Assembly (NCBI GenBank): GCA_002336115.1
Contig: DDEN01000041.1
Coordinates: 493,383 to 557,382 of the forward strand
Direction of reading: 5' to 3'
Length of the DNA: 64,000 nucleotides
Origin: Chitinophagaceae bacterium UBA1953
Lineage (GTDB): Bacteria; Bacteroidota; Bacteroidia; Chitinophagales; Chitinophagaceae
Shown: piece by piece, positions 52,269 through 61,475 of the stretch
Numbering within the stretch: the first letter of the stretch is position 1
Layout of the letters: each line of letters opens with the position of its first letter
Program-made: the position numbers and the translations under genes
The notes under the pieces: model-generated
Told to the model about the DNA's origin: nothing
Database searches by the model: none
The model's input: the letters and a program-made list of their open reading frames with translations, nothing else

Positions 52269-52643
52269 ATGCAGGAGTATAATATTATAACAGAGAATGT
52301 TTTAAAATATGCATTTCGGGTTCATTCAGAACTCGGGCCAGGACTTCTGGAATCATCTTATAAAGAATGCCTGTTTTACGAACTGAATAAAAATGGCATT
52401 TATACTGAAAAGGAAAAAGCGCTTCCGCTTATTTATCACGATGTGAAATTAGAAATTGGTTACCGTGTTGATTTAATTGTAGAAAACAAAGTAATTATAG
52501 AAATAAAAGCTGTGGAAGCATTAACCGATGTTCATACAGCGCAAGTGCTTACTTATTTAAAATTATCAGGCTGTAAAGTTGGCTTGTTATTAAACTTTCA
52601 TACAGCGCATTTAAAACAAGGAATAAAGCGATTTGTATTATAA
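52269..52643 (+). CDS. GxxExxY-family protein
   Basis: 124 residues, full length. LGPGLLESSYKECLFYEL carries the GxxExxY motif. GYRVDLIVENKVIIEIKAVEAL gives a PD-(D/E)XK-like D...E-x-K set, and LTYLKLSGCKVGLLLNFHTAHLKQGIKRFVL is the conserved end. The family is widespread in Bacteroidota and related phyla, with nuclease-like fold but no proven function. It separates the two methionine-synthase genes and is bracketed by inverted repeats, which suggests it arrived as a small mobile cassette. Confidence 0.88.
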   Translation: MQEYNIITENVLKYAFRVHSELGPGLLESSYKECLFYELNKNGIYTEKEKALPLIYHDVKLEIGYRVDLIVENKVIIEIKAVEALTDVHTAQVLTYLKLSGCKVGLLLNFHTAHLKQGIKRFVL

Positions 52644-52665
52644 CCTCTGTGTTGCTCAGTGATAT

Positions 52666-52686
52666 CCTCTGTGTAACTCTGTGGTT
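52666..52686. repeat. Right inverted repeat flanking the GxxExxY gene
   Basis: Complement of 52234-52254 with one mismatch. A second, degenerate CCTCTGTGTTGCTCAGTGAT copy sits just inside at 52644-52663. The methionine-synthase start codon is 14 bp beyond. Confidence 0.7.
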
Positions 52687-52699
52687 TCAAAAAAATAAT

Positions 52700-55372
52700 A
52701 TGAGTAATTTAATTAAACCATATAGCCGTTTCGCTGGACTGGAACCTTTAATCGTTCGTCCTGAAACAAACTTTATCAATGTAGGTGAACGTACAAACGT
52801 AACCGGTTCAAAAAAGTTTGCACGTCTCATCCGTGAAAACAAATATGAGGAAGCATTGAGTGTTGCACGTCAGCAAGTAGAAAACGGCGCACAGATCATT
52901 GATGTAAATATGGATGACGCATTGCTTGATGGTGTTCATGCTATGACCACGTTCATCAACCTGCTGCAAAGTGAACCGGATATTGCAAAGGTTCCGGTAA
53001 TGCTTGACTCTTCAAAGTTTGAAATTATTGAAGCAGGCTTAAAATGTATACAGGGAAAATGTATCGTTAACTCCATTTCAATGAAGGAAGGAGAACAGAA
53101 GTTTATTGAACATGCACGCATCTGCCACATGTACGGAGCTTCGGTGATTGTAATGGCCTTTGATGAAAAAGGTCAGGCAGATACAAAAGAACGCAAAATT
53201 GAAATCTGTCACAGGGCATATAAAATTCTTACTGAGCAGGTAGGCTACGATCCGCAGGATATCATCTTCGATCCCAACATTTTTGCATTGGCAACAGGGA
53301 TGGAAGAACATAACAACTATGGTGTTGATTTTATTGAAGCAACAAAAGAAATCAAACGCCTGATGCCGTTGACAAAAATCAGCGGTGGTGTAAGTAATCT
53401 TTCATTTTCCTTTCGTGGAAACGATCATGTGCGTGAAGCAATGCACAGTGTGTTTTTGTATTATGCTATCAAAGCAGGCATGGACATGGGCATTGTAAAT
53501 GCAGGTCAATTGGTGGTATATGATGAAATTGAACCGCAACTGAGAGAATTGTGTGAAGATGTGATTCTCAACCGCAATAACAAAAACAACGAAGCAACAG
53601 AAAAACTCATTGCTTTTGCAGAAACAGTAAAAGCAAAAGGTAAAGTTGAAGTAAAAGATGAAGCATGGAGAAATACTTTGGTTGAAGAACGTTTAAAACA
53701 TGCTTTGGTTAATGGCATCACCGATTATATTGATACCGATACAGAAGAAGCAAGATTAAAATACAGCAGACCGTTAGAGGTAATTGAAGGTCCGTTAATG
53801 GCAGGGATGAGTGTTGTTGGTGATTTGTTCGGTGCAGGAAAAATGTTTTTGCCGCAGGTTGTTAAGAGCGCAAGGGTGATGAAAAAAAGTGTGGCATGGC
53901 TTACTCCTTTTATTGAAGCTGAAAAACAGGAAGCATCAAATGCTCCAACAATATTACTGGCAACAGTAAAAGGTGACGTACATGATATTGGTAAAAACAT
54001 TGTTGGTGTTGTTCTTGGTTGTAACGGCTACAACATTATTGATCTAGGTGTAATGGTTCCTGCAGATAAAATTCTGGATGAAGCAGAGAAATGCAATGCA
54101 TCAATCATTGGTTTATCCGGGTTAATTACACCATCACTCGATGAAATGGTGCATGTGGCACATGAAATGAAACGCCGCAATATGAAACAGCCTTTGCTGA
54201 TTGGAGGTGCAACCACATCACGTATGCACACAGCAGTAAAAATTGCACCAAAGTATGACGAAGGTGTTGTTCATGTGCTTGATGCAAGCCGTAGTGTAAC
54301 TGTTGCAGGTAGCTTGCTGAGCAAAGAACAGAAACCTGAATTCCTTAACAACATCAACAAGGAATATCAAAAGCTGAAAGAAGATTTTGAAAATAAAAAA
54401 CCTGTAAAACAGTTTTTGAGTTTTGCCGATGCACAACAAAACAAAGCAAAGATCGACTGGACAAATTATCAGCCAGCTGTCCCTGCTTATACTGGCGCAA
54501 AATCATACGACAACTATGATTTAAATGAACTCAGGAAATACATTGATTGGCAACCATTCTTTATTGCATGGGAACTGCATGGAAAATTCCCTGCAATTTT
54601 AAGCGATGAAAAAGTAGGTGTTGAAGCTACCAAGCTTTATAATGATGCAAACCTGATGTTAGACCAGATCATCAAAGAACAATGGTTAACAGCAAAAGGG
54701 ACTGCCGGTTTCTGGAAAGCGAACAGTGATGGAAAGGATACCGTTACTGTAAGCAATAACGGAGCAACTGTAAATCTTGAATTCCTTCGTCAGCAGATTA
54801 AAAAAGCAGAAGGGCAACCAAACAGTTCGCTTGCAGATTTTATTGCTCCGGCTGAAACAAATCTCCAGGATTATATCGGTGCATTTTCAGTAACCATTCA
54901 TGGCATTGAAGAACATATCAAACGTTTTGAAGCAGCACATGATGATTACAGCAAGATTACATTACAGGCACTAGCCGATCGTTTAGCTGAAGCCTTTGCT
55001 GAATTACTGCACGAACGTACAAGAAAAGAATTCTGGGCTTATGCAAAAGATGAGCAGTTGAGTAATGAAGATTTGATTAAAGAAAGCTATACAGGAATAC
55101 GTCCGGCTCCGGGTTATCCTGCATGCCCCGATCATACAGAAAAATACAAGCTGTTTTCATTGCTTGGCGGTGAAGCAGCAACCGGCATTCATTTAACTGA
55201 ATCGCTGGCCATGTATCCTGCAGCAAGTGTTTGTGGCTGGTATTTTGCACATCCTGAAAGCAAGTATTTTGGTGTGGGCAAAATTGAAAAAGATCAACTG
55301 GAAGATTATACAAAACGTAAGGGAATGAGTATTGATGAAGCTACAAAATGGTTGAGACCGATTTTGGAGTAA
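52700..55372 (+). CDS. metH: Cobalamin-dependent methionine synthase, pterin/B12/activation modules
   Basis: 890 residues from ATG 52700 (MSNLIKPYSRFAGLEPL). The pterin-binding barrel starts with FINVGERTNVTGSKKFARLI and includes DVNMDDALLDG. The cap and cobalamin domain carries GDVHDIGKNIVGVVLGCNGY, whose DxHxxG His is the cobalt ligand, and IIGLSGLITPSLDEM. The C-terminal activation domain ends with GIRPAPGYPACPDHTEK and SKYFGVGKIEKDQLEDY. With the separate homocysteine module it makes the full enzyme, transferring methyl from methyl-tetrahydrofolate to homocysteine. An upstream in-frame start would lie in the repeat and is rejected. Confidence 0.94.
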   Translation: MSNLIKPYSRFAGLEPLIVRPETNFINVGERTNVTGSKKFARLIRENKYEEALSVARQQVENGAQIIDVNMDDALLDGVHAMTTFINLLQSEPDIAKVPVMLDSSKFEIIEAGLKCIQGKCIVNSISMKEGEQKFIEHARICHMYGASVIVMAFDEKGQADTKERKIEICHRAYKILTEQVGYDPQDIIFDPNIFALATGMEEHNNYGVDFIEATKEIKRLMPLTKISGGVSNLSFSFRGNDHVREAMHSVFLYYAIKAGMDMGIVNAGQLVVYDEIEPQLRELCEDVILNRNNKNNEATEKLIAFAETVKAKGKVEVKDEAWRNTLVEERLKHALVNGITDYIDTDTEEARLKYSRPLEVIEGPLMAGMSVVGDLFGAGKMFLPQVVKSARVMKKSVAWLTPFIEAEKQEASNAPTILLATVKGDVHDIGKNIVGVVLGCNGYNIIDLGVMVPADKILDEAEKCNASIIGLSGLITPSLDEMVHVAHEMKRRNMKQPLLIGGATTSRMHTAVKIAPKYDEGVVHVLDASRSVTVAGSLLSKEQKPEFLNNINKEYQKLKEDFENKKPVKQFLSFADAQQNKAKIDWTNYQPAVPAYTGAKSYDNYDLNELRKYIDWQPFFIAWELHGKFPAILSDEKVGVEATKLYNDANLMLDQIIKEQWLTAKGTAGFWKANSDGKDTVTVSNNGATVNLEFLRQQIKKAEGQPNSSLADFIAPAETNLQDYIGAFSVTIHGIEEHIKRFEAAHDDYSKITLQALADRLAEAFAELLHERTRKEFWAYAKDEQLSNEDLIKESYTGIRPAPGYPACPDHTEKYKLFSLLGGEAATGIHLTESLAMYPAASVCGWYFAHPESKYFGVGKIEKDQLEDYTKRKGMSIDEATKWLRPILE

Positions 55373-55384
55373 TAAAAGAAAATA

Positions 55385-55464
55385 GTTTCACACAAAGTTC
55401 ACAGTGGATACAAAGCTCACAAAGAAAAATCATACGTTGTGAGCTTTGTTCCTTTGCGTGAAAC
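55385..55464. repeat. 80-bp imperfect palindrome between metH and HAD gene
   Basis: GTTTCACACAAAG (55385-55397) pairs with CTTTGCGTGAAAC (55452-55464), and ACAAAGCTCACAA (55410-55422) pairs perfectly with TTGTGAGCTTTGT (55437-55449). The CACA/AAAG composition resembles the repeats flanking the GxxExxY gene 2.7 kb away. It may be a MITE-like element that also acts as terminator between convergent genes. Confidence 0.6.
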
Positions 55465-55478
55465 ATCTTTTATATTAC

Positions 55479-56084
55479 TTAGAGAACTTCTCTTCTCACC
55501 AATTCTTCCTTCAGCAAATCTGCATTCCTGAAATGAATACTTTCCAGCCCGAGCTGTTTTGCTGCTTCAATGTTGCGCAGGTTATCATCAATAAACAATG
55601 CTTTTGAAACATCCACACTATACCGGTCAAAAAGTATCTGGTAAAATTCAGGAAAAGGTTTTCTTGTTTTTTCCACTCCACTTACAACAATCCCATCAAA
55701 CCATCCAAGATAATTGTAACGTACAAGCGGAATGTTAAACAAATCGTGCTGCCAGTTGGTTAATGCATAAATTTTATACCCGCCGCAGTCTTTTAACTGT
55801 TTGAATATTTCAACTGCTCCTTCAACAGGTCCGCCAAGCATATCCGTCCATCTTCCGTAATAATCACGAATGGGCTGCTCCCAATCGGGATACCGTTCAA
55901 TGAGAATATTTGTTGCTTCAACTATTGAGCGACCGGCATCCTGTTGTTCATTCCAGTCGTGTGTACAGATGTGTTCAAAAAAGTAGTTCAGCTTTTCTTC
56001 ACTATCAAAATAATTCTTATAAACGTACATGGGATTCCAGTCAATCAGAACTCCGCCAAGATCATAGATGATTGTTTCAATCAT
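55479..56084 (-). CDS. HAD-family phosphatase (subfamily IA)
   Basis: 201 residues. ETIIYDLGGVLIDWNP has the first Asp, but the second Asp of DxD is replaced by Gly (DLGGVL), as in the HAD-IA variant-3 group that includes YihX-like proteins. LTNW is the second motif (Thr). KPFPEFYQILFDRY and ALFIDDNLRNIEAAKQLG carry the Lys and acidic motifs. It probably dephosphorylates a sugar phosphate or phospho-metabolite. It ends convergently with metH and starts 4 bp after the GH97 gene's stop. Confidence 0.85.
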   Translation of the reverse strand: MIETIIYDLGGVLIDWNPMYVYKNYFDSEEKLNYFFEHICTHDWNEQQDAGRSIVEATNILIERYPDWEQPIRDYYGRWTDMLGGPVEGAVEIFKQLKDCGGYKIYALTNWQHDLFNIPLVRYNYLGWFDGIVVSGVEKTRKPFPEFYQILFDRYSVDVSKALFIDDNLRNIEAAKQLGLESIHFRNADLLKEELVRREVL

Positions 56085-56088
56085 TCGC

Positions 56089-58224
56089 TTATTTGTATTT
56101 CTTTATTGCTTTTATTTCTTCTGCTGTTGCGGGTTTTATACTTATTGCACATCCTCCACCCGGAGCCAGTTTCACTTTGAAATTTGTTGAGTTGGTTATA
56201 ACAAATTTTTCAATTACATAAGCTTCCGCATCTCCGTCATAATTCGCCTTATCTGCATCACGATAAACAGTAGCAATATATTTCTGATTTGCTTTCAGGA
56301 AACTCAGCGGCACCATAAAGTTTCTTGCCTGCTCATCTGTTATAGCGCCTAAAAACCAGTTCTCTTTGTTTTTTTCTTTTCTTGCAACAATCACATAATC
56401 TCCAGGCTCTGCCATTAAATATTTACTGTCGTCCCAATCAACAGGCACATCTTTTATAAATTGAAACGCATCTTGCTTTGCGTTATAATTTTCCGGCAGG
56501 TCAGCAGCCATCTGCAAGGGGCTGTATAATGTTACATACAGTGCAAGCTGCTTACAAAGAGTTGTATGCATACGACGATTTGGCGCTGCTGCTGCATAGC
56601 CTGTTAATTTAAAAATACCCGGCGTGTAATCCATTGGCCCACCCATTAAACGTGTAAAAGGAAGAATGGTTTCATGTTCGGGGGGACTGCCTTCGCTGAA
56701 CGCATTAAACTCATTTCCTCTTCCTGCTTCGCATGCAATGAAGTTGGGGAATGTGCGATGCAAACCTGTTGGACGAACAGGTTCATGTATATCAATCATC
56801 ACTTTATGATCTGCAGCCTTTTTAACTGATCTCAGATAATGATTTACCATCCATTGTCCATCGTGATGTTCGCCTCTTGGAATAATATGACCTACGTATC
56901 CTGTTTTTACTGAACGATAACCAAACCGGTTCATAAATCTGAAAGCAGTATCCATTTGCTGATCATAAGTTGCTGCATCTGCACTTGTTTCGTTATGCAT
57001 AATCATCTGCACATTTTTTTCAGCAGCATATTTCTGAATAGCTTCCACATCGAAATCAGGATAGGGTGTAACAAAATCAAAATGCCTTCCGCTCCAGTTG
57101 CCATACCATCCTTCCCATCCTGTATTCCAACCTTCAACAAGCAAACCCTGTATGCCGTTTTTTGAAGCAAAATCAATATAACGTTTTACATTTTCTGTAT
57201 TTGCACTGTGATGCCCGTTTGGAACAGGTTTCCCATCAGCGCCAAGCTCATCTGGCTTATCGGTGTAATTCCAGCTTCCTTTATTTACCTGCATTTCCCA
57301 CCAAACACCTATAAACTTCATTGGCTTAATCCATGATGTATTACTGATTTCAGATGGTTCATTCAGGTTCAGAATCATTTTTGAGGCAAGAATATCCGTC
57401 GCCTTATTGCTTACAATAATTGTACGCCAGGGCGATGTTGCAGGTGTGCGTAAATAAGCTTTGTTACCAAAAGCATCGGGTACAAGATTAGCACTGAGCA
57501 AATGTGCAGTTCCGTCAACATGTAATTGCATTGCCGGAAAATCAATGAGAGCAGCTTCATGAATATTTATATACACGCTATCCGCTGTTTTCAGCATCAA
57601 TGGTGTTTGCACAGCATATTGATCGGGCACATTCAGCTCTCTTCCGCCAACTGAAACCATGTCCGATTTCCACGCATCTACTTTACTTAATTCAGAAGTT
57701 GTATATAACTGTTCATTTGTATCATAATCACCGGGAATCCAGAATGCCTTATGATCGCCTGTGAGACTGAATTGAGTGATTTCTTTTGTGATAATAAAAT
57801 ACGTTATGTTCTGCTGGCGTGGAAATTCATATCTGAAACCAACGCCATCGTCAAACACACGAAATTCAATATTCAGTAATTTGTTTGTGCTGTTTTGCTT
57901 CAGCATCAATTTTAGCTGGTTGTATTGATTTCGGATTGTTTTCACTTCGCCCCAAACAGGATTCCAGCTTTCATTAACACTTTTTGCTTCATCAGCAACA
58001 ATGCTGAAACCGGAAAAAAAATCTTCATTACCGGCAAATACAAACCCCATATACGATTGCTGAATAACCGCATGTTGATTATACGTAACTGAATAAAAAG
58101 GTTTACCCGACCCATCCACATCAGCAATTACTTTTATTTTTCCTGATGGTGAAGAAATTTCTTTGGCAAATGCACTTGAAAAAAGGAACAGAACTGAAAT
58201 AGCAAACAATGACAGAATTCTCAT
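56089..58224 (-). CDS. Glycoside hydrolase family 97 enzyme
   Basis: 711 residues with signal peptide (MRILSLFAISVLFLFSSAFA). The N-terminal beta-sandwich (SPSGKIKVIADVDGSGKPFYSVTY) and ESWNPVWGEVKTIRNQYN are GH97 hallmarks, followed by the barrel with GLLVEGWNTGWEGWYGNW, MIMHNETS and MIDIHEPVRPTGLHRTFPN, then IACEAGRGNEFNAF. The glutamates in HEPVRPTGL and CEAGRGNE match calcium-linked catalytic residues of SusB-type inverting alpha-glucosidases. The C-terminal beta domain completes the family length. It is predicted periplasmic and acts on alpha-glucosides or alpha-galactosides. Confidence 0.9.
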   Translation of the reverse strand: MRILSLFAISVLFLFSSAFAKEISSPSGKIKVIADVDGSGKPFYSVTYNQHAVIQQSYMGFVFAGNEDFFSGFSIVADEAKSVNESWNPVWGEVKTIRNQYNQLKLMLKQNSTNKLLNIEFRVFDDGVGFRYEFPRQQNITYFIITKEITQFSLTGDHKAFWIPGDYDTNEQLYTTSELSKVDAWKSDMVSVGGRELNVPDQYAVQTPLMLKTADSVYINIHEAALIDFPAMQLHVDGTAHLLSANLVPDAFGNKAYLRTPATSPWRTIIVSNKATDILASKMILNLNEPSEISNTSWIKPMKFIGVWWEMQVNKGSWNYTDKPDELGADGKPVPNGHHSANTENVKRYIDFASKNGIQGLLVEGWNTGWEGWYGNWSGRHFDFVTPYPDFDVEAIQKYAAEKNVQMIMHNETSADAATYDQQMDTAFRFMNRFGYRSVKTGYVGHIIPRGEHHDGQWMVNHYLRSVKKAADHKVMIDIHEPVRPTGLHRTFPNFIACEAGRGNEFNAFSEGSPPEHETILPFTRLMGGPMDYTPGIFKLTGYAAAAPNRRMHTTLCKQLALYVTLYSPLQMAADLPENYNAKQDAFQFIKDVPVDWDDSKYLMAEPGDYVIVARKEKNKENWFLGAITDEQARNFMVPLSFLKANQKYIATVYRDADKANYDGDAEAYVIEKFVITNSTNFKVKLAPGGGCAISIKPATAEEIKAIKKYK

Positions 58225-58279
58225 AATTTCGGTTTGAGGAAATGCAAGTTAATCATCTCAACAATAACAATTACTGATC

Positions 58280-59047
58280 ATGCGCATCATTTCTTACAAT
58301 GTTAACGGAATAAGAGCCGCTATTAAAAAAGGATTTCTTGACTGGATGAAAACAAACCCGGCAGAAATTGTTTGCGTTCAGGAAACAAAAGCCACAAAGG
58401 ATGATGTTAATCATGAAGCATTTCACGAACTGGGCTATTACAACTACTGGTTCAGTGCGCAAAAAAAAGGGTACAGCGGTGTGGCAGTGTTTACAAAAAT
58501 TAAACCCAATAACATTGAATATGGTAACGGTCACGGCCCAAGTGATGATGAAGGCAGGGTAATTCAGCTTGATTTTGGTGATGTGCGTTTAATCAATACT
58601 TACTTCCCCAGCGGAACAAGTGGCGATGAACGCCAGAGTTTTAAATACAAATGGCTGGATGAATATTATGCATGGCTCAACACATTAAAAAAGAAACATC
58701 CCAAATTAATTCTCTGCGGCGATTACAATATTGCACACAATGAAATTGACATTCATGATCCGAAAGGAAATAAAAATTCAAGTGGATTTTTACCGGAAGA
58801 ACGTGCATGGATGACAAAGTTTTTAGAAAGCGGATGGATTGATACATTCCGTGAATTTCATCCAGAACCTCATCGTTACAGCTGGTGGAGCCAGCGTTTC
58901 CCTTCTGTACGTTTGAACAATAAAGGCTGGCGTATTGATTATATCAGTGTTACAGAACCGTTGAAAAAAAATCTGAAAGATGCAGAAATTTATCCTGATG
59001 TAAAGCACAGTGATCATTGTCCTGTGTACCTTGAACTGAACCTGTAA
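58280..59047 (+). CDS. xth: Exodeoxyribonuclease III (Xth family AP endonuclease)
   Basis: 255 residues. MRIISYNVNGIRAAIKKGFLDWM, VCVQETKA (metal-binding Glu), LINTYFPSG, LILCGDYNIAHNEIDIHDP, GWIDTFREFHPEPHRYSWWS and WRIDYISVTEPL...KHSDHCPVYLEL are the complete set of Exo III motifs, with the catalytic Asp-His at the end. It cleaves abasic sites and removes 3' blocking groups during base-excision repair. Transcribed divergently from GH97, 10 bp before the DUF2339 gene. Confidence 0.94.
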   Translation: MRIISYNVNGIRAAIKKGFLDWMKTNPAEIVCVQETKATKDDVNHEAFHELGYYNYWFSAQKKGYSGVAVFTKIKPNNIEYGNGHGPSDDEGRVIQLDFGDVRLINTYFPSGTSGDERQSFKYKWLDEYYAWLNTLKKKHPKLILCGDYNIAHNEIDIHDPKGNKNSSGFLPEERAWMTKFLESGWIDTFREFHPEPHRYSWWSQRFPSVRLNNKGWRIDYISVTEPLKKNLKDAEIYPDVKHSDHCPVYLELNL

Positions 59048-59057
59048 AACCTCCTTT

Positions 59058-61475
59058 ATGGAAGCCCTTATAATTCTGATTATCCTTGCAATTCTTGTTT
59101 TGATAATCATAAACGCTGCTAACCGTAATCAAAAGCAGAATGAGATTCTAAACAGGATTAAATCTGTTGAGAATAAACTTATGCAGATGAATGATAAACT
59201 GCAGCAGCAATTTGTAAAGTCTGAACCCGTTAAAGAAAAAACAGAGTCTGTTCTTCAGCAAAAAACAGATCCGGTTAAGGAAGCACCTGCTGTAAAAGAA
59301 GAAAAGCCTGCCCCAGCTTATATTCATCCCAAAGTAATTGAACCACCTGTTGAAAAAGCAACTCCGGCTCAACCCACTGAAACGGTTCCTGTTAAAAAAC
59401 AGCAGCAGGTTACAATACCTCAACAAGTTTCGGAAAATAAACAAAGCTGGTGGGAAAAGTGGGTAGCAGAAAATCCCGACATTGAAAAATTCATTGGTGA
59501 AAATCTTGCCAATAAAATTGGCATTGCCGTTCTGGTGCTGGGCATCGGATTCTTTGTAAAATATGCAATTGATAAAGAATGGATTAACCAGGTTGGCCGT
59601 GTAAGTATTGGTTTGTTATGCGGCGCAGCATTGATTTTTCTTGCTCATCGTTTAAAAGAAAAGTACCGTTCGTTCAGTTCGGTATTAGTAGGAGGCGGCC
59701 TTACAGTTCTTTATTTTACAATTGCACTTGGCTTTCATCAGTATCATCTCTTTTCACAAACATCCGCATTTATTATAATGATAGTGATTACTGCTTTTGC
59801 AGTAGTGCTTTCGTTATTATATAACCGTACTGAACTGGCTGTGCTGGCAACAATTGGCGGCTTTGTAACTCCTTTCCTGCTAAGTACAGGAGAAAACAAT
59901 TACATATCGCTGTTCATTTACCTGTGTATTTTAAACACGGGGCTGCTTGCATTATCTTATTTTAAAAAGTGGGGCATTGTTCATTACATTGCGGTTTTCT
60001 TTACCACAATAATTTTTGGAGGATGGCTGGTAAACCAGGCAGTCAATTACAATATTGTTCCGTATAAAGCCGCTATCCTGTTTGCATCATTGTTTTATGT
60101 GCAGTTTATTGCCATGGCAATCATAAACAAACTACGTACAAATGAGTTGTTCAGCAAGTTCGATTTTTCTTTGCTCCTAGGAATTAATGCACTTTACTTT
60201 AGTGCAGGGATGTTTATTCTTTCCAAATGGAATAATGGCGACTCTAAAGGATTGTTCACAATCATACTTGCAATTATAAATTTCGTGTTTGCCTGGGCTT
60301 TCTTTAAACGTTTTAAAACCGATAAAAACTTTATTTACCTGCTGATTGGTTTAACACTTACCTATATTTCACTTACGGCTCCGGTACAGCTAAATGGAAA
60401 TTATATTACCCTGTTCTGGGCTGCTGAAACAGTTCTGCTTTTCTGGTTATATCAGCGTTCACAAATAAAACTGATGAAGATTGCTTTGTTGATTGTGTTT
60501 GCTGCGCTACTCGTTAGTTTATTAATGGACTGGATTGATCTTTACGCCCAAGTTTCCGAAAATCGGATGATCATTTTCAACAAAGCATATCTTACTTCAG
60601 CATTTGTAAGTATTGCACTATTTGTTTATTATTCATTATTGTACAAAGAAGCAGATTCATGGTATCTGAAAGGTTTCTCCAACCGCTTCGTCCGCAACAC
60701 AATGTTGAGTGCAGGGATTCTCATTCTTTATATTGCCGGTATGTTTGAACTGAATTATCAGCTTTCAACACGGCAGTTTGCTGCAGGTATGTTTACACCT
60801 TACAGTTTCTTTTATACTGCTGTTTTTGCCGCTGTAACAGTTCTTTTGCTAAGGCAATTGAGAAAACACAGCCAATCATTGCTGCTTGCAATTACAGGCT
60901 ATGTTTTCATTTTTTACTGCACAGGGATAGTCGGCACCAAAGATTATTTTGTAAACGATCTTATTCTACAGCACAAATCTGCACTTCCTGTTGCTGCACA
61001 TTGGGCAGGTGTTTTATTACTGTTCTGGCTCATGCTTGAAACGATACATTCGCTGAGCAAAAATTATAAAGAAGAAAGACTATCTGTTACAACTTATATT
61101 ATAGCAGCAGCTTACCTTTTGGTAATCAGCTTCTCTCTTCTTTATCCGTGGCTGATACTGAATAACGTTAATACAGAAAACAGCAACTTCTATTTCAACC
61201 TGTACAACAAAGCTGTGTTAACCATTAGCTGGAGCATCAGTTCATTTGTAATGATGTGGCTTGGGTTAAGAAACAGTTTTAAGCCATTGCGCTGGGGATC
61301 AATTATCCTGTTTGGTATTACATTGGTGAAACTGTTTTTATACGACATCAGGAATATACCTGCCGGAGGTAAAATTGCTGCATTTATTCTTCTGGGGGTG
61401 TTGCTGCTGGTAATATCATTTATGTATCAGCGTTTGAAAAAATTGATTATTGATGATGAAAAACAAAAAGCTTAA
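59058..61475 (+). CDS. DUF2339 large membrane protein
   Basis: 805 residues. One N-terminal helix (residues 2-22) precedes a coiled-coil segment (LNRIKSVENKLMQMNDKLQQQ) and a Pro/Lys/Glu-rich linker (~50-130). WWEKWVAENPDIEKFIGENLANKIGIAVLVLGIGFFVKYAID is the conserved entry to a transmembrane region with some twenty helices. This layout defines DUF2339 proteins. Function is unknown. The gene overlaps the DUF3999 gene, and these two families commonly occur together. Confidence 0.85.
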   Translation: MEALIILIILAILVLIIINAANRNQKQNEILNRIKSVENKLMQMNDKLQQQFVKSEPVKEKTESVLQQKTDPVKEAPAVKEEKPAPAYIHPKVIEPPVEKATPAQPTETVPVKKQQQVTIPQQVSENKQSWWEKWVAENPDIEKFIGENLANKIGIAVLVLGIGFFVKYAIDKEWINQVGRVSIGLLCGAALIFLAHRLKEKYRSFSSVLVGGGLTVLYFTIALGFHQYHLFSQTSAFIIMIVITAFAVVLSLLYNRTELAVLATIGGFVTPFLLSTGENNYISLFIYLCILNTGLLALSYFKKWGIVHYIAVFFTTIIFGGWLVNQAVNYNIVPYKAAILFASLFYVQFIAMAIINKLRTNELFSKFDFSLLLGINALYFSAGMFILSKWNNGDSKGLFTIILAIINFVFAWAFFKRFKTDKNFIYLLIGLTLTYISLTAPVQLNGNYITLFWAAETVLLFWLYQRSQIKLMKIALLIVFAALLVSLLMDWIDLYAQVSENRMIIFNKAYLTSAFVSIALFVYYSLLYKEADSWYLKGFSNRFVRNTMLSAGILILYIAGMFELNYQLSTRQFAAGMFTPYSFFYTAVFAAVTVLLLRQLRKHSQSLLLAITGYVFIFYCTGIVGTKDYFVNDLILQHKSALPVAAHWAGVLLLFWLMLETIHSLSKNYKEERLSVTTYIIAAAYLLVISFSLLYPWLILNNVNTENSNFYFNLYNKAVLTISWSISSFVMMWLGLRNSFKPLRWGSIILFGITLVKLFLYDIRNIPAGGKIAAFILLGVLLLVISFMYQRLKKLIIDDEKQKA

